Origin: Rhynchopus euleeides | Taxonomy: Eukaryota; Euglenozoa; Diplonemea; Diplonemida; Diplonemidae | NCBI GenBank assembly: GCA_963210315.1 | Contig: OY723298.1 | Span: 930,001-994,000, forward strand | DNA length: 64,000 bases | Direction of reading: 5' to 3' | Shown: one piece after another, positions 52,933-63,063 of the stretch | Layout: each line of letters opens with the position of its first letter | Numbering within the stretch: the first letter of the stretch is position 1 | Made by a program: the position numbers and the translations under genes | The notes under the pieces: model-generated | Database searches by the model: none | Told to the model about the DNA's origin: nothing | Seen by the model: only the letters and a program-made list of their open reading frames with translations

Positions 52933-53952
52933 GGTTGCAGGAACCCCACCAAACCCCCGTTGTACCGCTGTTCGCAGGCCCATCTGCACCCCCCACCCGT
53001 TTGTACACTTGTAGTTTCTTTATTTCCACCACACCCCCCACTGGTGGCGTGCTTTGATTAGGGGGGGGGGCAGCCCAACCAGTTCCATCTTGTAGCCGCT
53101 GGCCCCATCTCGGCGCACACACACATGCCTCTTCTTTTTTTTGTTCTTTTTTTTGTATCCCCCCTTTTCCCCCCCTTCCCCATCCTCTTCCCCATCACCC
53201 CCCTCCCTCCCGCCCCCCCTTCCCCTCCCGCTGGCTGGCAAGTGCCTCTGATCCCTTCCGCCTGCATGCCCCACGCATCCACAGCTCTTCCCTGGCGCTT
53301 GTGTGACGTTCTTTCGTTAGCACAATAGCAGATGTCTCATGCAGGGATAACCATTTTGACCAACCCCTGCCTGTGATATCCCGCACGTGCTGGCCGCCGT
53401 GTCCGTGTAGGGAAAAGAGCTGTGAAGTGAACAGAGTGGGTAAGGTGGGGGTGTACCGACAATTTGTGGGAGGGTCTGGAAGCTGTGGCGACGAACGAAG
53501 GCACATTGACACGGTTCAGGTGAAGAAGTGAAGAGGGGGTGTGCTGGGGGTAGAGGTCGGGGAACTCTTGTCTGCTGTGTGGCAGACAGGCACAGCACAA
53601 CGCTGTTGTTTCCTCTTGTGTCCAATACACCACCGCCCGCTGCCCTGTGTCAATGCATTTCAGAACTCTTCCCCCCGTTCTTTTTATCTTGAAAGTGGTG
53701 TCGGTAAAATGCCAGCAGATTTTACACGTTTCTATAAATTTATCCCTGTATCGTTGTAATAGTTCTCAATCTTTTTCTGTACGTTTTCATCTTTTGTATT
53801 CACTGTTAGTCACATTCGTAAAAGGATTCTGTGCATTGCGCCCAGCGTATGATTCCCCATACTCCTCCCCACGCGGGGGGTGTACGGGGAACAGACATGC
53901 CGCAAAAAAATGCCGCGCTTCCAAGTCTATTTCCCAAAATCACAGCCAAACC
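52933..53952 (+). other. 3' region of BILBO1-like, no gene seen
   Basis: About 1 kb before the large transposon nest. Contains C-rich and T-rich tracts (53130-53230) and short frames only. I see no domain or acceptor-ATG pair that would indicate a gene. Confidence 0.55.
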
Positions 53953-54369
53953 TTATTGCATGGTATGACAAAGATCTTGCAAGAAATGTTAAGATATCTC
54001 GAAATTTCTTAAGACGTCTTAATGTAATGCCGAAAGGGCTATTTCTTAAAGATTTCTTAGGGGGTCTTCGCTAGCCGGTGCAAAAAAGTGCAGGCTGGTG
54101 CAGGGCAAAATGGGCCGAAAATGGGCCAAATCGGAGGCAAAAAAAAGGGCGGGGAGTTGGGTGGCCCCTAGCTGGGAGCACGCATTTGGACCCAAAAAAT
54201 AATGTCGAGCGGTCCCTGTGCATTGTTCAGCCCTCACAGGACGAGAAGGCACGGCGGGGCCCGTGTCACGGGTAAACATTGAGATCAACCTGTCATCCTG
54301 GGCCAAGCCAAGATGGGAGCTGGCCGCCTGGGGCAATGCAGGAGCAACGGCTAGTGCTCGTGCTGGCAC

Positions 54370-54935
54370 GAAGCGGAGCCAGGCAGTGCTGTCCCGAGAA
54401 CGGGCCGAGCCAGACAGTGCTGTCCCAAGGGTGGGCCGAGCCAGACAGTGATGTCCCGAGAATGGGCCGAGCCAGGCAGTGCTGTCCCAAGGGTGGGCCG
54501 AGCCAGACAGTGCTGTCCCGAGACTGGGCCGAGCCAGACAGTGCTGTCCCGAGAATGGGCCGAGCCAGGCAGTGCTGTCCCAAGGGTGGGCCGAGCCAGA
54601 CAGTGCTGTCCCGAGAATGGGCCGAGCCAGACAGTGCTGTCCCGAGAATGGGCCGAGCCAGACAGTGCTGTCCCGAGAACGGGCCGAGCCAGACAGTGCT
54701 GTCCCGAGAACGGGCCGAGCCAGACAGTGCTGTCCCGAGAATGGGCCGAGCCAGGCAGTGCTGTCCCAAGGGTGGGCCGAGCCAGACAGTGCTGTCCCGA
54801 GAACGGGCCGAGCCAGACAGTGCTGTCCCGAGGGTGGGCCGAGCTAGGCAGTGCTGTCCCGAGAATGGGCCGAGCCACGCAGTCCTGTCCAGAGGGTGGG
54901 CCGAGCCAGGCAGTGATGTCCCGAGGGTGGGCCGA
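54370..54935 (+). repeat. 31-bp minisatellite (CAGTGCTGTCCCGAGAA)
   Basis: About 18 units of TGGGCCGAGCC, a variable AGA or AGG, CAGTGCTGTCCCGAGAA or CCAAGGG. As 31 is not divisible by three, all frames stay open with the peptide shifting frame; none is a gene. Confidence 0.95.
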
Positions 54936-55664
54936 CATCACATCCGGTCTCGGCCCGCTGTCTGGACCGCAGCAACAAGAAATCTGCGCTGCATGCACAG
55001 GAGCAGGGGGACTTGGCCCGTCCGCACTCCGACATTGCACCGCGCTGCCCCAGCGCTCCAGATCACAAGGCCCCCTGTGCCGCAGGAGGTGGAGACGTCG
55101 CACACCAGCAGGATGACGTCGCAGACCAGTTCACCACCCCCAACAGTAGGTCACACTCCGCCTCGCCTGTAGGCCGTCTACTGTATGCAGGAGTCTGCGT
55201 GTGTTGACAAAGACACACACGCCCGGCACACCTGATTCTATGGGCAGCGCTCGTAACTCTCTCGGCGCCAAGTCGAAGCTGAGCAAGATTTGGTTGGACG
55301 GTGCAAATATAGCTAGCCTTGCGGGCTCGCTAAGACACTCTCCGAGCTAGCTACATGAACACAACATTGCACATCGCACGGTTTCGAAGGATGGGTACGC
55401 GATGCGGGTTTAGGTCTTGTGCTAATGTTACACACAGCAAGATCCCTGACGGAGGGGATCGATGGAGGCACTGAGGAGATCATGACTGGGAAGGGGTCCT
55501 GCATCGAACCCCCTCTGAGTGGAGCAAACACTCGGTACTCCGGGCGCCACGTTCTGCTCGGCTGGACATCACCCCGAGGTCGTGGCCACGGCCCCCGACC
55601 ACTCACTGCGGGGAGCTTCCCGTCCAGACAGTGTCTGGACATCACTCCTGGGCTCGACCCACTG

Positions 55665-56160
55665 GGCCGAGCCGACGAGTCGTGTCCAGACACTGGGCCG
55701 AGCCCAGGAGTGCTGTCCAGACACTGGGCCGAGCCCAGGAGTGATGTCCAGACCCTGGGCCGAGCCAGGGAGTGGTGTCCAGACACTGGGCCGAGCCCAG
55801 GAGTGATGTCCAGACACTGGGCCGAGCCCAGGAGTGATGTCCAGACCCTGGGCCGAGCCAGGGAGTGGTGTCCAGACCCTGGGCCGAGCCCAGGAGTGCT
55901 GTCCACACTGGGCCGAGCCAGGGAGTGATGTCCAGACCCTGGGCCGATCCAGGGAGTGGTGTCCAGACCCTGGGCCGAGCTCAGCAGTGCTGTCCAGTCC
56001 CTGGGCCGAGCCAGGGAGTGGTGTCCAGACACTGGGCCGAGCCCAGGAGTGGTGTCCAGACCCTGGGCCGAGCCCAGGAGTGCTGTCCAGACACTGGGCC
56101 GAGCCAGGGAGTGATGTCCAGTCCCTGGGCCGAGCCCAGGAGTGCTGTCCAGACACTGAC
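55665..56160 (+). repeat. 31-bp minisatellite (GGAGTGATGTCCAGAC)
   Basis: About 16 units of TGGGCCGAGCC(C)A plus GGAGTG, A/G/C and TGTCCAGAC. This is a relative of the array at 54370-54935 with the same period and the shared core TGGGCCGAGCC. Confidence 0.95.
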
Positions 56161-56374
56161 GATGTCCTGCCTCATACCCGCCATGCCCGCAATGCACTTC
56201 CGGATCACATGGTTGTGGATTTCTAGCGCCTTCCGCATTCCCTCGAAAGACTTCTCCAAGCAGAGGGTCGAGGCCTGCACGTCTGTGACCACGAGTGTCG
56301 TGATCTTCGTCTCTGTGGAGTAGTCATCGAAGAGCAGCGCCTGCTGGCTGTCTTCGTTCAGCATCCTACGACTA

Positions 56375-57515
56375 GGCCGGACATGGGCCGATCTCGGCAG
56401 TACTGGGCCGGCTATGGGCCGATCTCGCCCGATCTCGCCCGGCAGTGCTGGGCCGGCTATGGGCCGATCTCGGCAGTGCTGGGACGGCTATGGGCCGATC
56501 TCGCCCGTACTGGGCCGGCTATGGGCCGATCTCGGGAGTGCTGGGCCGGCTACGGGCCGATCTCGGCCGTACTGGGCCGGACATGGGCCGATCTCCCCCG
56601 TACTGGGCCGGCTATGGGCCGATCTCGGCAGTGCTGGGCCGGCTACGGGCCGATCTCGGCCGTACTGGGCCGGACATGGGCCGATCTCCCCCGTACTGGG
56701 CCGGCTATGGGCCGATCTCGGCAGTGCTGGGCCGGACATGGGCCGATCTCGGCAGTGCTGGGCCGGCTATGGGCCGATCTCGGCAGTGCTGGGACGGCTA
56801 TGGGCCGATCTCGCCCGTACTGGGCCGGCTATGGGCCGATCTCGGCAGTGCTGGGCCGGCTACGGGCCGATCTCGGCCGTACTGGGCCGGACATGGGCCG
56901 ATCTCGCCCGTACTGGGCCGGCTATGGGCCGATCTCGGCAGTGCTGGGCCGGCTACGGGCCGATCTCGGCCGTACTGGGCCGGACATGGGCCGATCTCGC
57001 CCGTACTGGGCCGGCTATGGGCCGATCTCGGCAGTGCTGGGCCGGACATGGGCCGATCTCGGCAGTGCTGGGCCGGCTATGGGCCGATCTCGCCCGTACT
57101 GGGCCGGCTATGGGCCGATCTCGGCAGTGCTGGGCCGGACATGGGCCGATCTCGGCAGTGCTGGGCCGGCTATGGGCCGATCTCGGCCGTACTGGGCCGG
57201 ACATGGGCCGATCTTGCCCGTACTGGGCCGGCTATGGGCCGATCTCGGCAGTGCTGGGCCGGCTATGGGCCGATCTCGCCCGTACTGGGCCGGCTATGGG
57301 CCGATCTCGGCAGTGCTGGGCCGGACATGGGCCGATCTCGGCCGTGCTGGGCCGGCTATGGGCCGATCTCGCCCGTACTGGGCCGGACATGGGCCGATCT
57401 CGGCAGTGCTGGGCCGGCTATGGGCCGATCTCGCACGTACTGGGCCGGACATGGGCCGATCTCGGCAGTGCTGGGCCGGCTATGGGCCGATCTCGCCCGT
57501 ACTGGGCCGGGTCCA
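56375..57515 (+). repeat. 31-bp minisatellite (GGGCCGATCTCGGCAGTGCT)
   Basis: About 36 units, each GGGCCGATCTCGGCAGTGCT or ...CCGTACT followed by GGGCCGGCTAT or GGGCCGGACAT. Same 31-bp period as the two arrays before it. Higher-order blocks of about 310 bp recur (56530-56840 against 56840-57150). Confidence 0.95.
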
Positions 57516-57873
57516 GGAGTGGTGTCCAGACCCTGGGCCGACCCAGGCTGTGGGTGGTGCATTTTGGTGCATTTTCCGTCGGTTTAGGTGAAAATTGTCG
57601 AATTTTGTCGAAATTTGACGACAGGTGACGAACAGCGAGAATCCCCGAAAAACCGGTTTTTAATTCATTTTTGGGGGGGGGGTCTTCGCTGACGAAGTTT
57701 TTGTCGAAGACCCCTGTCGTCGTCGTCAGAACACTGCCGTCTTCGGTGAAAAACCCCCTGAAACAGCCGTTTTCCTAATTATGTGACGAACGACGAAGTT
57801 TGTCGAAGTTTGTCGACCAGCGAAGACCCCCTTACTGATTTCTTAAGACGTGTTTCTTAATGCCTAGCATTTT

Positions 57874-57929
57874 AATGTCCATCATTCTGAAAAAGATCTT
57901 AAAAGATCTTTTTCAGAATGATGGACATT
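57874..57929. repeat. Perfect hairpin
   Basis: The arms AATGTCCATCATTCTGAAAA and the reverse complement meet at AAGATCTT/AAAAGATC. The motif ATGTCCATCATT appears once more at 57955. Part of the TIR region of the outer element. Confidence 0.85.
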
Positions 57930-58639
57930 TTTAATGCTGGGAGATATGGAAATAATGTCCATCATTTCATTAAGAAATCTTAAGAAATCCTGCATTTCTT
58001 AAAAATAATGGGGGTCATTAATTTAAGAAATTTAATGCAGCACCTGCATTAAGACGTCTTAAGAAAGAAGTGAAAAGATCCTTTTCTTCACGGTATGGTG
58101 ACGATCGGTCCAATTAGCCTCCAATTAGCCTCCAATTAACTTTTTTCCACGATCGTGGGGAAAAAAACCACGATCGCCACGATCGTGGCTCCAATTAGCT
58201 AATTGGAATAATTGGAGGGAATTTTCCTTCGGAAATCCTTAGAGTTCATGTGACATCATGCAGCAGACACAGCCAAGACTGACTCGGGTGGTTGTGGTTC
58301 TTACCAGCCAGTCCAAAATTCCCGTGCGGGTTTCGGAGGCCAATAGGAACCATATCCTGCCAATACATACCCACCGTGGTCCCCTGAAAACCGTGTGGAG
58401 CTACGTAGGTACGGTCTATAGTGCATCGATGTACCTGGGACCCCCCGTGTATAAGCCCCCCCGAAAATCGCCTCCAGGGGGGGGCTTAACCACGGGAGTC
58501 CCAGGTATCGGTGGTATTCACGACTACACATAGTCCACCGGAGATACCGCAAACCCCCATCGAGCCACACCGCTGCGGCCTGCACAGCCTCCGGGGTGTA
58601 GGGAGTGATGCTGTGGCTGTTGGAGGGCGCCACTTCTCC

Positions 58640-58989
58640 CCGTTGAGGTTGGAGATGATGTCGTGGTCGTCCGCCAGCAGGATGTTTGATGCAGAGCGGA
58701 GGAGGAGAGAGAAGTCTGGGTTAGTCCAGGTCGTAAGGTATGCCTCCCTGTAGGCACGGAGGTAGTCCGTATGCCCCGGGGAGGGCCTCCCGTGGCGTTT
58801 TGCAGAATCCCTCGCCGCATCTGCGACAGAGTCTGCGTAGATCTGGTCCCCGATGTGGAGGTTGAAATCCGGCGGAGGCCATGCCGCAGAGAGAACCGGG
58901 AAGAACTCCCCATCCCATCTGCGACCAACCGGTTGCACGACAGGACATTCACCCTCGCAGGGAGGGATCCCGGAGACGAAGGGGAACAC
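58640..58989 (-). pseudogene. PhoD-like metallophosphatase fragment
   Basis: The minus-strand frame gives about 115 residues with PhoD-like features: FNLHIGDQIYAD (metal-binding Asp), the DYLRAYREAYLTTWTNPDF helix, SASNILLADDHDI (second metal-binding motif) and LNGEKW. Further 3' the likely continuation (HSITPYTPEAVQAAAVWLDG) lies in another frame, so there is a frameshift near 58635. No start or C-terminal half is seen. PhoD-like enzymes are secreted or membrane-linked phosphodiesterases/phosphatases. It lies wholly inside the inner TIR element, so this is probably a captured gene piece. Confidence 0.6.
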
Positions 58990-59583
58990 CTATTGCACAA
59001 AACTCGACAACCAGGATGGGTTCGCTCGGGTGGTGGTTTTGTTGTCGCTCTGCCGTCAGTTGTTGTGCACAACTCCGTCGGCAGACAATGTTACATGGTC
59101 ACTGCACACGTTACATGGTGCAAATCTGGGCTGGTATTGATGTCGGATCGTCATCGGACTGATTCAGATGAGTACATCAATATGGTGGGAAAAGAACGGA
59201 GTGTGGTCATGTGCCTAAGACCACGATGTCTCTGTTTAGTCTCGGAGACGAGTAATTTGCCCATCGCCCAACCTGGTATTGACCGATGCCACAGGGATAT
59301 CTACCCGTGATGTCGATTCGTCCAATAAGGCGACGGTGTGATGAGTCCGGCACATGGCATCGTGCGCGAATGTCACATGGACACATCACGGGGAAGTTGT
59401 CCCTCTGCCAGAATGATACACCAACCGCATAGTTGTTCATTGGTCAATGCCATACAACCCCATAAAACTGCTGGTGATCCAAGAGGTGGGGTTTGAAACA
59501 ACTTTGCTCAGGTAGTCGCCGTGACGTGATATCATAGGATTAGAGACTGCAGGGTCGAAGGGAGGCACCCAGAACCACGGCTA

Positions 59584-59985
59584 TCAGCCCCCGGAGGCCT
59601 CCGGTGCCACCACCTCCTTCCGGCTCCGGAGGGTGCGTACATTCACCTGCTGTGGCCCAGGCGCCCAGTTACTTGATTCTTGGAAGATGAAGGCGTCAAT
59701 GACACGGTTCATTTTTGTGTCTCGGAGACTGCGCCACATTGGCCTCCAGAAGAGAGGGCTACGTCCCCACTCCATGTCGTAACACTGCGAAAAAGCACCG
59801 CTTTTCAGGGGCACCAGGGTATTTTTCAGCCACCGGTCAAAGCCGCCAAACATCGCTACCAGTGCCCGGTGTGCTCCGGAGTAACTCCAGAGGAGCATCC
59901 CCGACACTTCTACCAGGGCACGCCCTGGGATTCGGAATGTGCTTACTATTGGCTGATGGAATGATCCGGGAATGGTCTCATCCAA
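59584..59985 (-). CDS. Unidentified frame inside inner TIR element
   Basis: A 133-residue minus-strand frame of non-repetitive composition (GMLLWSYSGAHRALVAMFGG, MEWGRSPLFWRPMWRSLRD), 600 bp from the PhoD-like fragment on the same strand. It may belong to the same captured sequence. No domain is recognised, and the end is a CTCCGG-like PEASGG stretch, so the 3' part is not original. Confidence 0.3.
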   Translation of the reverse strand: MDETIPGSFHQPIVSTFRIPGRALVEVSGMLLWSYSGAHRALVAMFGGFDRWLKNTLVPLKSGAFSQCYDMEWGRSPLFWRPMWRSLRDTKMNRVIDAFIFQESSNWAPGPQQVNVRTLRSRKEVVAPEASGG

Positions 59986-60961
59986 TGGCTGAAAATCCCG
60001 GTTGCGCCCAAACCCAGATCAAAATCAGATGGAACAGCGGGGGAAGCTGATGCACTCACAGCCAACCAAGCCACTGGTTTCAGGTGTGGCACCCGAACCA
60101 AGGCTCTAATATCATCAGGCGGAACGGTAACCGTTCAGCGTTCAGCGGGTGCTCAGCTCTGCAGTACCAAGCTCTCTACCGAAGCTTGATCACCTCTGGG
60201 TTGGGGAACGTATACAATATCGGCCAGTGGGATGCGGCTTTGTGAAGGGACTGGCCTCATCCAACAAGGCTCTAACTTCAGCGGCTCGCGTGTTCAGCCA
60301 TTCAGCGGTATCAATCCAGGGATATCCAAACTCAGGAAAATTTGGGGTGAACTTGAGCTGAAAATAGAGGGGTCTTCGCTGGTCGGTATGCCTCGTTATT
60401 CTTCGTCAGTTTTCACCTAGTTTCCTTGGGAAATGCACCAAAATGCACTGACGATCACCCCGTAGCCCCCTGTATCCAACAGCGGGCGAAAAAGTCGAAC
60501 CGCTGACTACCGGTTGAAACAGCTCCCACCGGGAGCCGTCCTACACAGCTCCAGGCCGTACTCCAGGCCAACCACGGGGCTCTCAAGGCCCAGGAGTTAG
60601 CCTGCTTGACAGCCGACCCTGCAGAGAGGGCTCGATACCCGGAAGAACTGTGGTCCATCACATGGTTGACTGCAGAGATAGGTGGGCACTGGAGGGAAAT
60701 CTTCGACCAATTAGCCACGATCGCCCACGATCGTGGGAATAATTGGAATATTTTTTTCACGATCGTCCAATTAGCCTCCAATTAAAACGATCGTTTTTTT
60801 TCACGATCGTGGATTTAATTGGACCGATCGTCACCATACCGTGTTTCTTATTAAGACCTTTGTCATACCATGTTATTGGCAAGCTAAGCTGTCAGATGTC
60901 GTCAAGAGCGCGTCTCTAGCACCCACCCCCTCCTCTTCCCCCCTATCCCGAGCACATATAA

Positions 60962-60999
60962 CACTAGATCTCGGACACAACCCTGCATAACGAGTGAAG
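60962..60999 (+). promoter_or_regulatory. Conserved 38-bp intergenic motif, copy 2
   Basis: 37 of 38 bases match copy 1 at 48815-48852. It begins CACTAGATCTCGGACAC and ends CGAGTGAAG, 518 bases before the Alba ATG and 84 bases beyond the right flank of the transposon nest. Confidence 0.5.
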
Positions 61000-61480
61000 G
61001 GGAGGCCAACTCTTCGTTTGCCTCGCTTTTACCTTATTTTTCTCTGCTTCACCACCCGAACCCCTTAGCAGAGCACCCTTTTCCCCTTTCTGTTGCCCGC
61101 AATCGGGAATAGCTGCTCTGTCTGTATCCAGTATCCCACTCTATTTCCCCCCCCCCCGCTTCCCATCCCCTCACCCCCCACCCTGCCTCGGCTTGCCTTG
61201 GCTCATCCAAGTCCCTGCGCCCCCCTTGTCACCCTACCCACCACCCCCCAAAGTGTCTGCTAATATCTTCTGCTGGGTATGCAGCAAGCAACCGACAAGG
61301 GCAAGTGTTTGCGGCGTCCCTCTCCCCACACCTATTCCCCAGTTTTTTGCTTGTGCGCAGAATAGCGAACGTCCAAGTCTTGTGTGTGTGTGTGTTTGTG
61401 GAGATCTTGGCTATGTTGGTGTGGGTGTTGCAAGCACACATACATACAACCCTCTCCAGACGCAAGGTGCAACCGTACCT

Positions 61481-61516
61481 TTCCCCAAGGTAGGGCTCCA
61501 GGCGTAGACACTAACA
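61481..61516 (+). promoter_or_regulatory. Candidate trans-splice acceptor of Alba gene
   Basis: AG at 61500-61501 (GGGCTCCAG) gives a 15-base 5' UTR; AG at 61488-61489 (CCTTTCCCCAAG) follows the better pyrimidine run. Either supports the ATG at 61517. Confidence 0.5.
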
Positions 61517-63063
61517 ATGCCGGAGAGGACCCGCATCGACACTAGCAAGTACAGACGTGTGAAGGAACCGAAGGAGGAGAGGCTCGAGAATGAGATTGTT
61601 GTGAAGTATGTTTCATAGCGCAGCAGCTTCCTGTTGTCTGGGTGTCCCAAGTGTTCGGGGTCTTCTTGCATTCCTTCGTGCCATCAAATGTCAGCCCTGT
61701 GTTTGCAGTTTGTTGCGGCACCCACGTCCTACCCGATCCACACAGCAAGTCCGATGACCGTGCCACGCTCATCCGGCAGGGTATTAAGCTGCTCTCCAAA
61801 GAGGGTGGCAAGAAAGCAATCGTTGTGAAGGCGCAAGGAACAGGTATGTCACACGGGTTCCTCGGAGTGAAGGTGTGGTCTCAAGACATCGCCGCCAGGC
61901 CTTTGGGTGAACAGCATTTACCCAGACAGTCAGCCCATGGGTGGCATTTCCCGTTTTCCTGATGAACTGAAACCGCTCCTCCCCTTGTGGTTGCGTGCTT
62001 ACGATGGTCACAGCCAACCTCGCCCGGGCTTGGGTTTGGGTTTGTGTGTCTAGTCTCAGACTAGAGTACTGTTACACCCTTTGCATTCACAGTGATCTCG
62101 AACGCAATCGTTGTCGCCGAGATTATTAAGCGTCGCGTGAAGGGTCTGCACCAGGACACGAAGGTGGGGACGGTGACTCTCGTCGACCGCTACGAGCCTA
62201 TCGCTGAGCCCAAGGTATGTCTTTCCGTTCGAGAATTTTGTGGGAGCGAGCCAAGGACTGGAGTGGTGTAAATTGTGATGGGCCACTAACAGAACCACTG
62301 CTTAGATTGATTGTCGACTGTTTACAACCCCACATCCCTGCCACAGGAGGGTGAGGAGAAGCTGGAGGAGAAGACGGTGGAGCGTTCAGTGATCCAGATG
62401 GTGATCATCCTGTCCAGCGACGAGCTGGACAAGGACGCAATTGGGTACCAGGCCCCTCTGGAAGACAGCGAGGTGGATGTCAACGGGTCGCTGGATGCGT
62501 TTGACGACAAGAAGAAGCAGCAGAAGGCACGCACTGCTTTGCCGACGAATGTGCGCGGCAGGGGTGCGGGCGCCTACCTGGGACGCCGTGGTGGGCGGGG
62601 TGGTGCTGCCGTGTCGACGGAGCTTTCCGGGCGCGGGGGCAAGCAGGGCAAGGGGACGAAGGGCTCGTCCAAGGCAGCCAACTGGAACACATCGTCCAAC
62701 TACCGGGGCGGGAAGGGCGGGTCGTCCTACAACCGCCGCGAAAACTACTACAGCCAGCAGCCTGACTACTACAACGGCGCTGCTGCATACTACTCCTCGT
62801 ACCCCCGTTACCAGGGTGGGTACTCTTCGTACGGCGCCTCCCGCTCGGGGTACCAGCCCCGCACAAACTACAGCAGCTCGCAGTACTACAGCGGCTCCAG
62901 CCGTTCATACCGTGATAGCGGCTACAACAGCGGGTACGGTGCCGCCGGCTACTCCGCAGGATACAGCAGCGGGGGCAAGGGCTACGGGGGTGGTGGTGGC
63001 GGCGGTGCGTCCAGGTACCCCCAGGACAACAGGTACTACAACAACGGGTACTACCGTTACTAG
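61517..63063 (+). CDS. Alba-domain RNA-binding protein with RGG/YG-rich tail, four exons
   Basis: Exons 61517-61605, 61746-61843, 62093-62214 and 62347-63063 join to 341 residues. The Alba domain covers about residues 20-125: ERLENEIVVNKSDDRATLI, a KKAIVVKAQGTVISNAIVVA stretch with the nucleic-acid-binding lysine/glycine loop, EIIKRRVKGLHQDTKVG, and VIQMVIILSSDELDKDAIGY. This is the eukaryotic cytoplasmic type seen in plants and kinetoplastids, which binds RNA and acts in mRNA storage and translation. The tail has RGRGAGAYLGRRGGRGG and then many YYS, GGY and SSY repeats, as in phase-separating RNA-binding proteins. Introns (140, 249 and 132 bases) start GTATGT and end CAG. Exon 2 begins at 61746, not at an earlier TTTGCAG, because only that keeps frame and the domain spacing. 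Confidence 0.88.
61606..61745 (+). other. Intron 1 of Alba gene
   Basis: 140 bases, GTATGTTTCATAG at the 5' end and ATCCACACAG at the 3' end, phase 2. A rival acceptor (GTGTTTGCAG, AG at about 61708-61709) has a better pyrimidine tract but gives a stop after 16 codons. Confidence 0.7.
61844..62092 (+). other. Intron 2 of Alba gene
   Basis: 249 bases, GTATGTCACA to TTTGCATTCACAG, phase 1. The join reads KAQGT-V-ISNAI, which is the conserved Alba loop, so the boundary is well supported. Confidence 0.9.
62215..62346 (+). other. Intron 3 of Alba gene
   Basis: 132 bases, GTATGTCTTT to CCCTGCCACAG, phase 0. The join reads IAEPK-EGEEK. Confidence 0.9.

Larger units (their letters stand above)
54060..57831. 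mobile_element. Harbinger-like element filled with 31-bp minisatellites
   Basis: The TIR GGGGGTCTTCGCT matches AGCGAAGACCCCC, flanked by TTA (54057-54059 and 57832-57834), the preferred Harbinger site. The 3.8-kb interior contains three 31-bp minisatellite arrays and further partial copies of the TIR near 57673-57720. No transposase. Confidence 0.75.
58089..60843. mobile_element. Inner TIR element, 2.75 kb, carrying gene fragments
   Basis: The ends CACGGTATGGTGACGATCGG are inverted repeats, with an exact TTTCTT target duplication (58083-58088 and 60844-60849). Inside, CCAATTAGCCTCCAATTA and CACGATCGTG motifs form the subterminal arms. The interior contains a PhoD-like fragment and an unidentified minus-strand frame, but no recognised transposase. 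I infer a non-autonomous element that captured host sequence. Confidence 0.85.
53959..60872. mobile_element. Outer TIR element, 6.9 kb, 6-bp target duplication
   Basis: The ends CATGGTATGACAAAG(A/G)TCTT are inverted repeats, flanked by an exact TTATTG duplication (53953-53958 and 60873-60878). Inward lie stacks of TTTCTTAAGA motifs. Two other elements are nested in it, at 54060-57831 and 58089-60843; without them about 0.4 kb remains, so it is itself a MITE. The inner element at 58089 has similar ends and the same target length. Confidence 0.85.

Noticed and set aside
54279..57628. Long repetitive proteins of 250-400 residues
   Set aside because: 31-bp arrays are open in every frame and the frames interleave. 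No start or acceptor signals and no non-repetitive part.
58301..58633. Separate minus-strand gene next to the PhoD-like fragment
   Set aside because: Its first 20-30 residues continue the phosphatase in a shifted frame; the rest has no features and reads into unrelated sequence.
61707..61745. Alternative acceptor TTTGCAG for Alba exon 2
   Set aside because: It gives a stop codon within 16 codons and breaks the Alba domain spacing; the AG at 61744-61745 keeps both.
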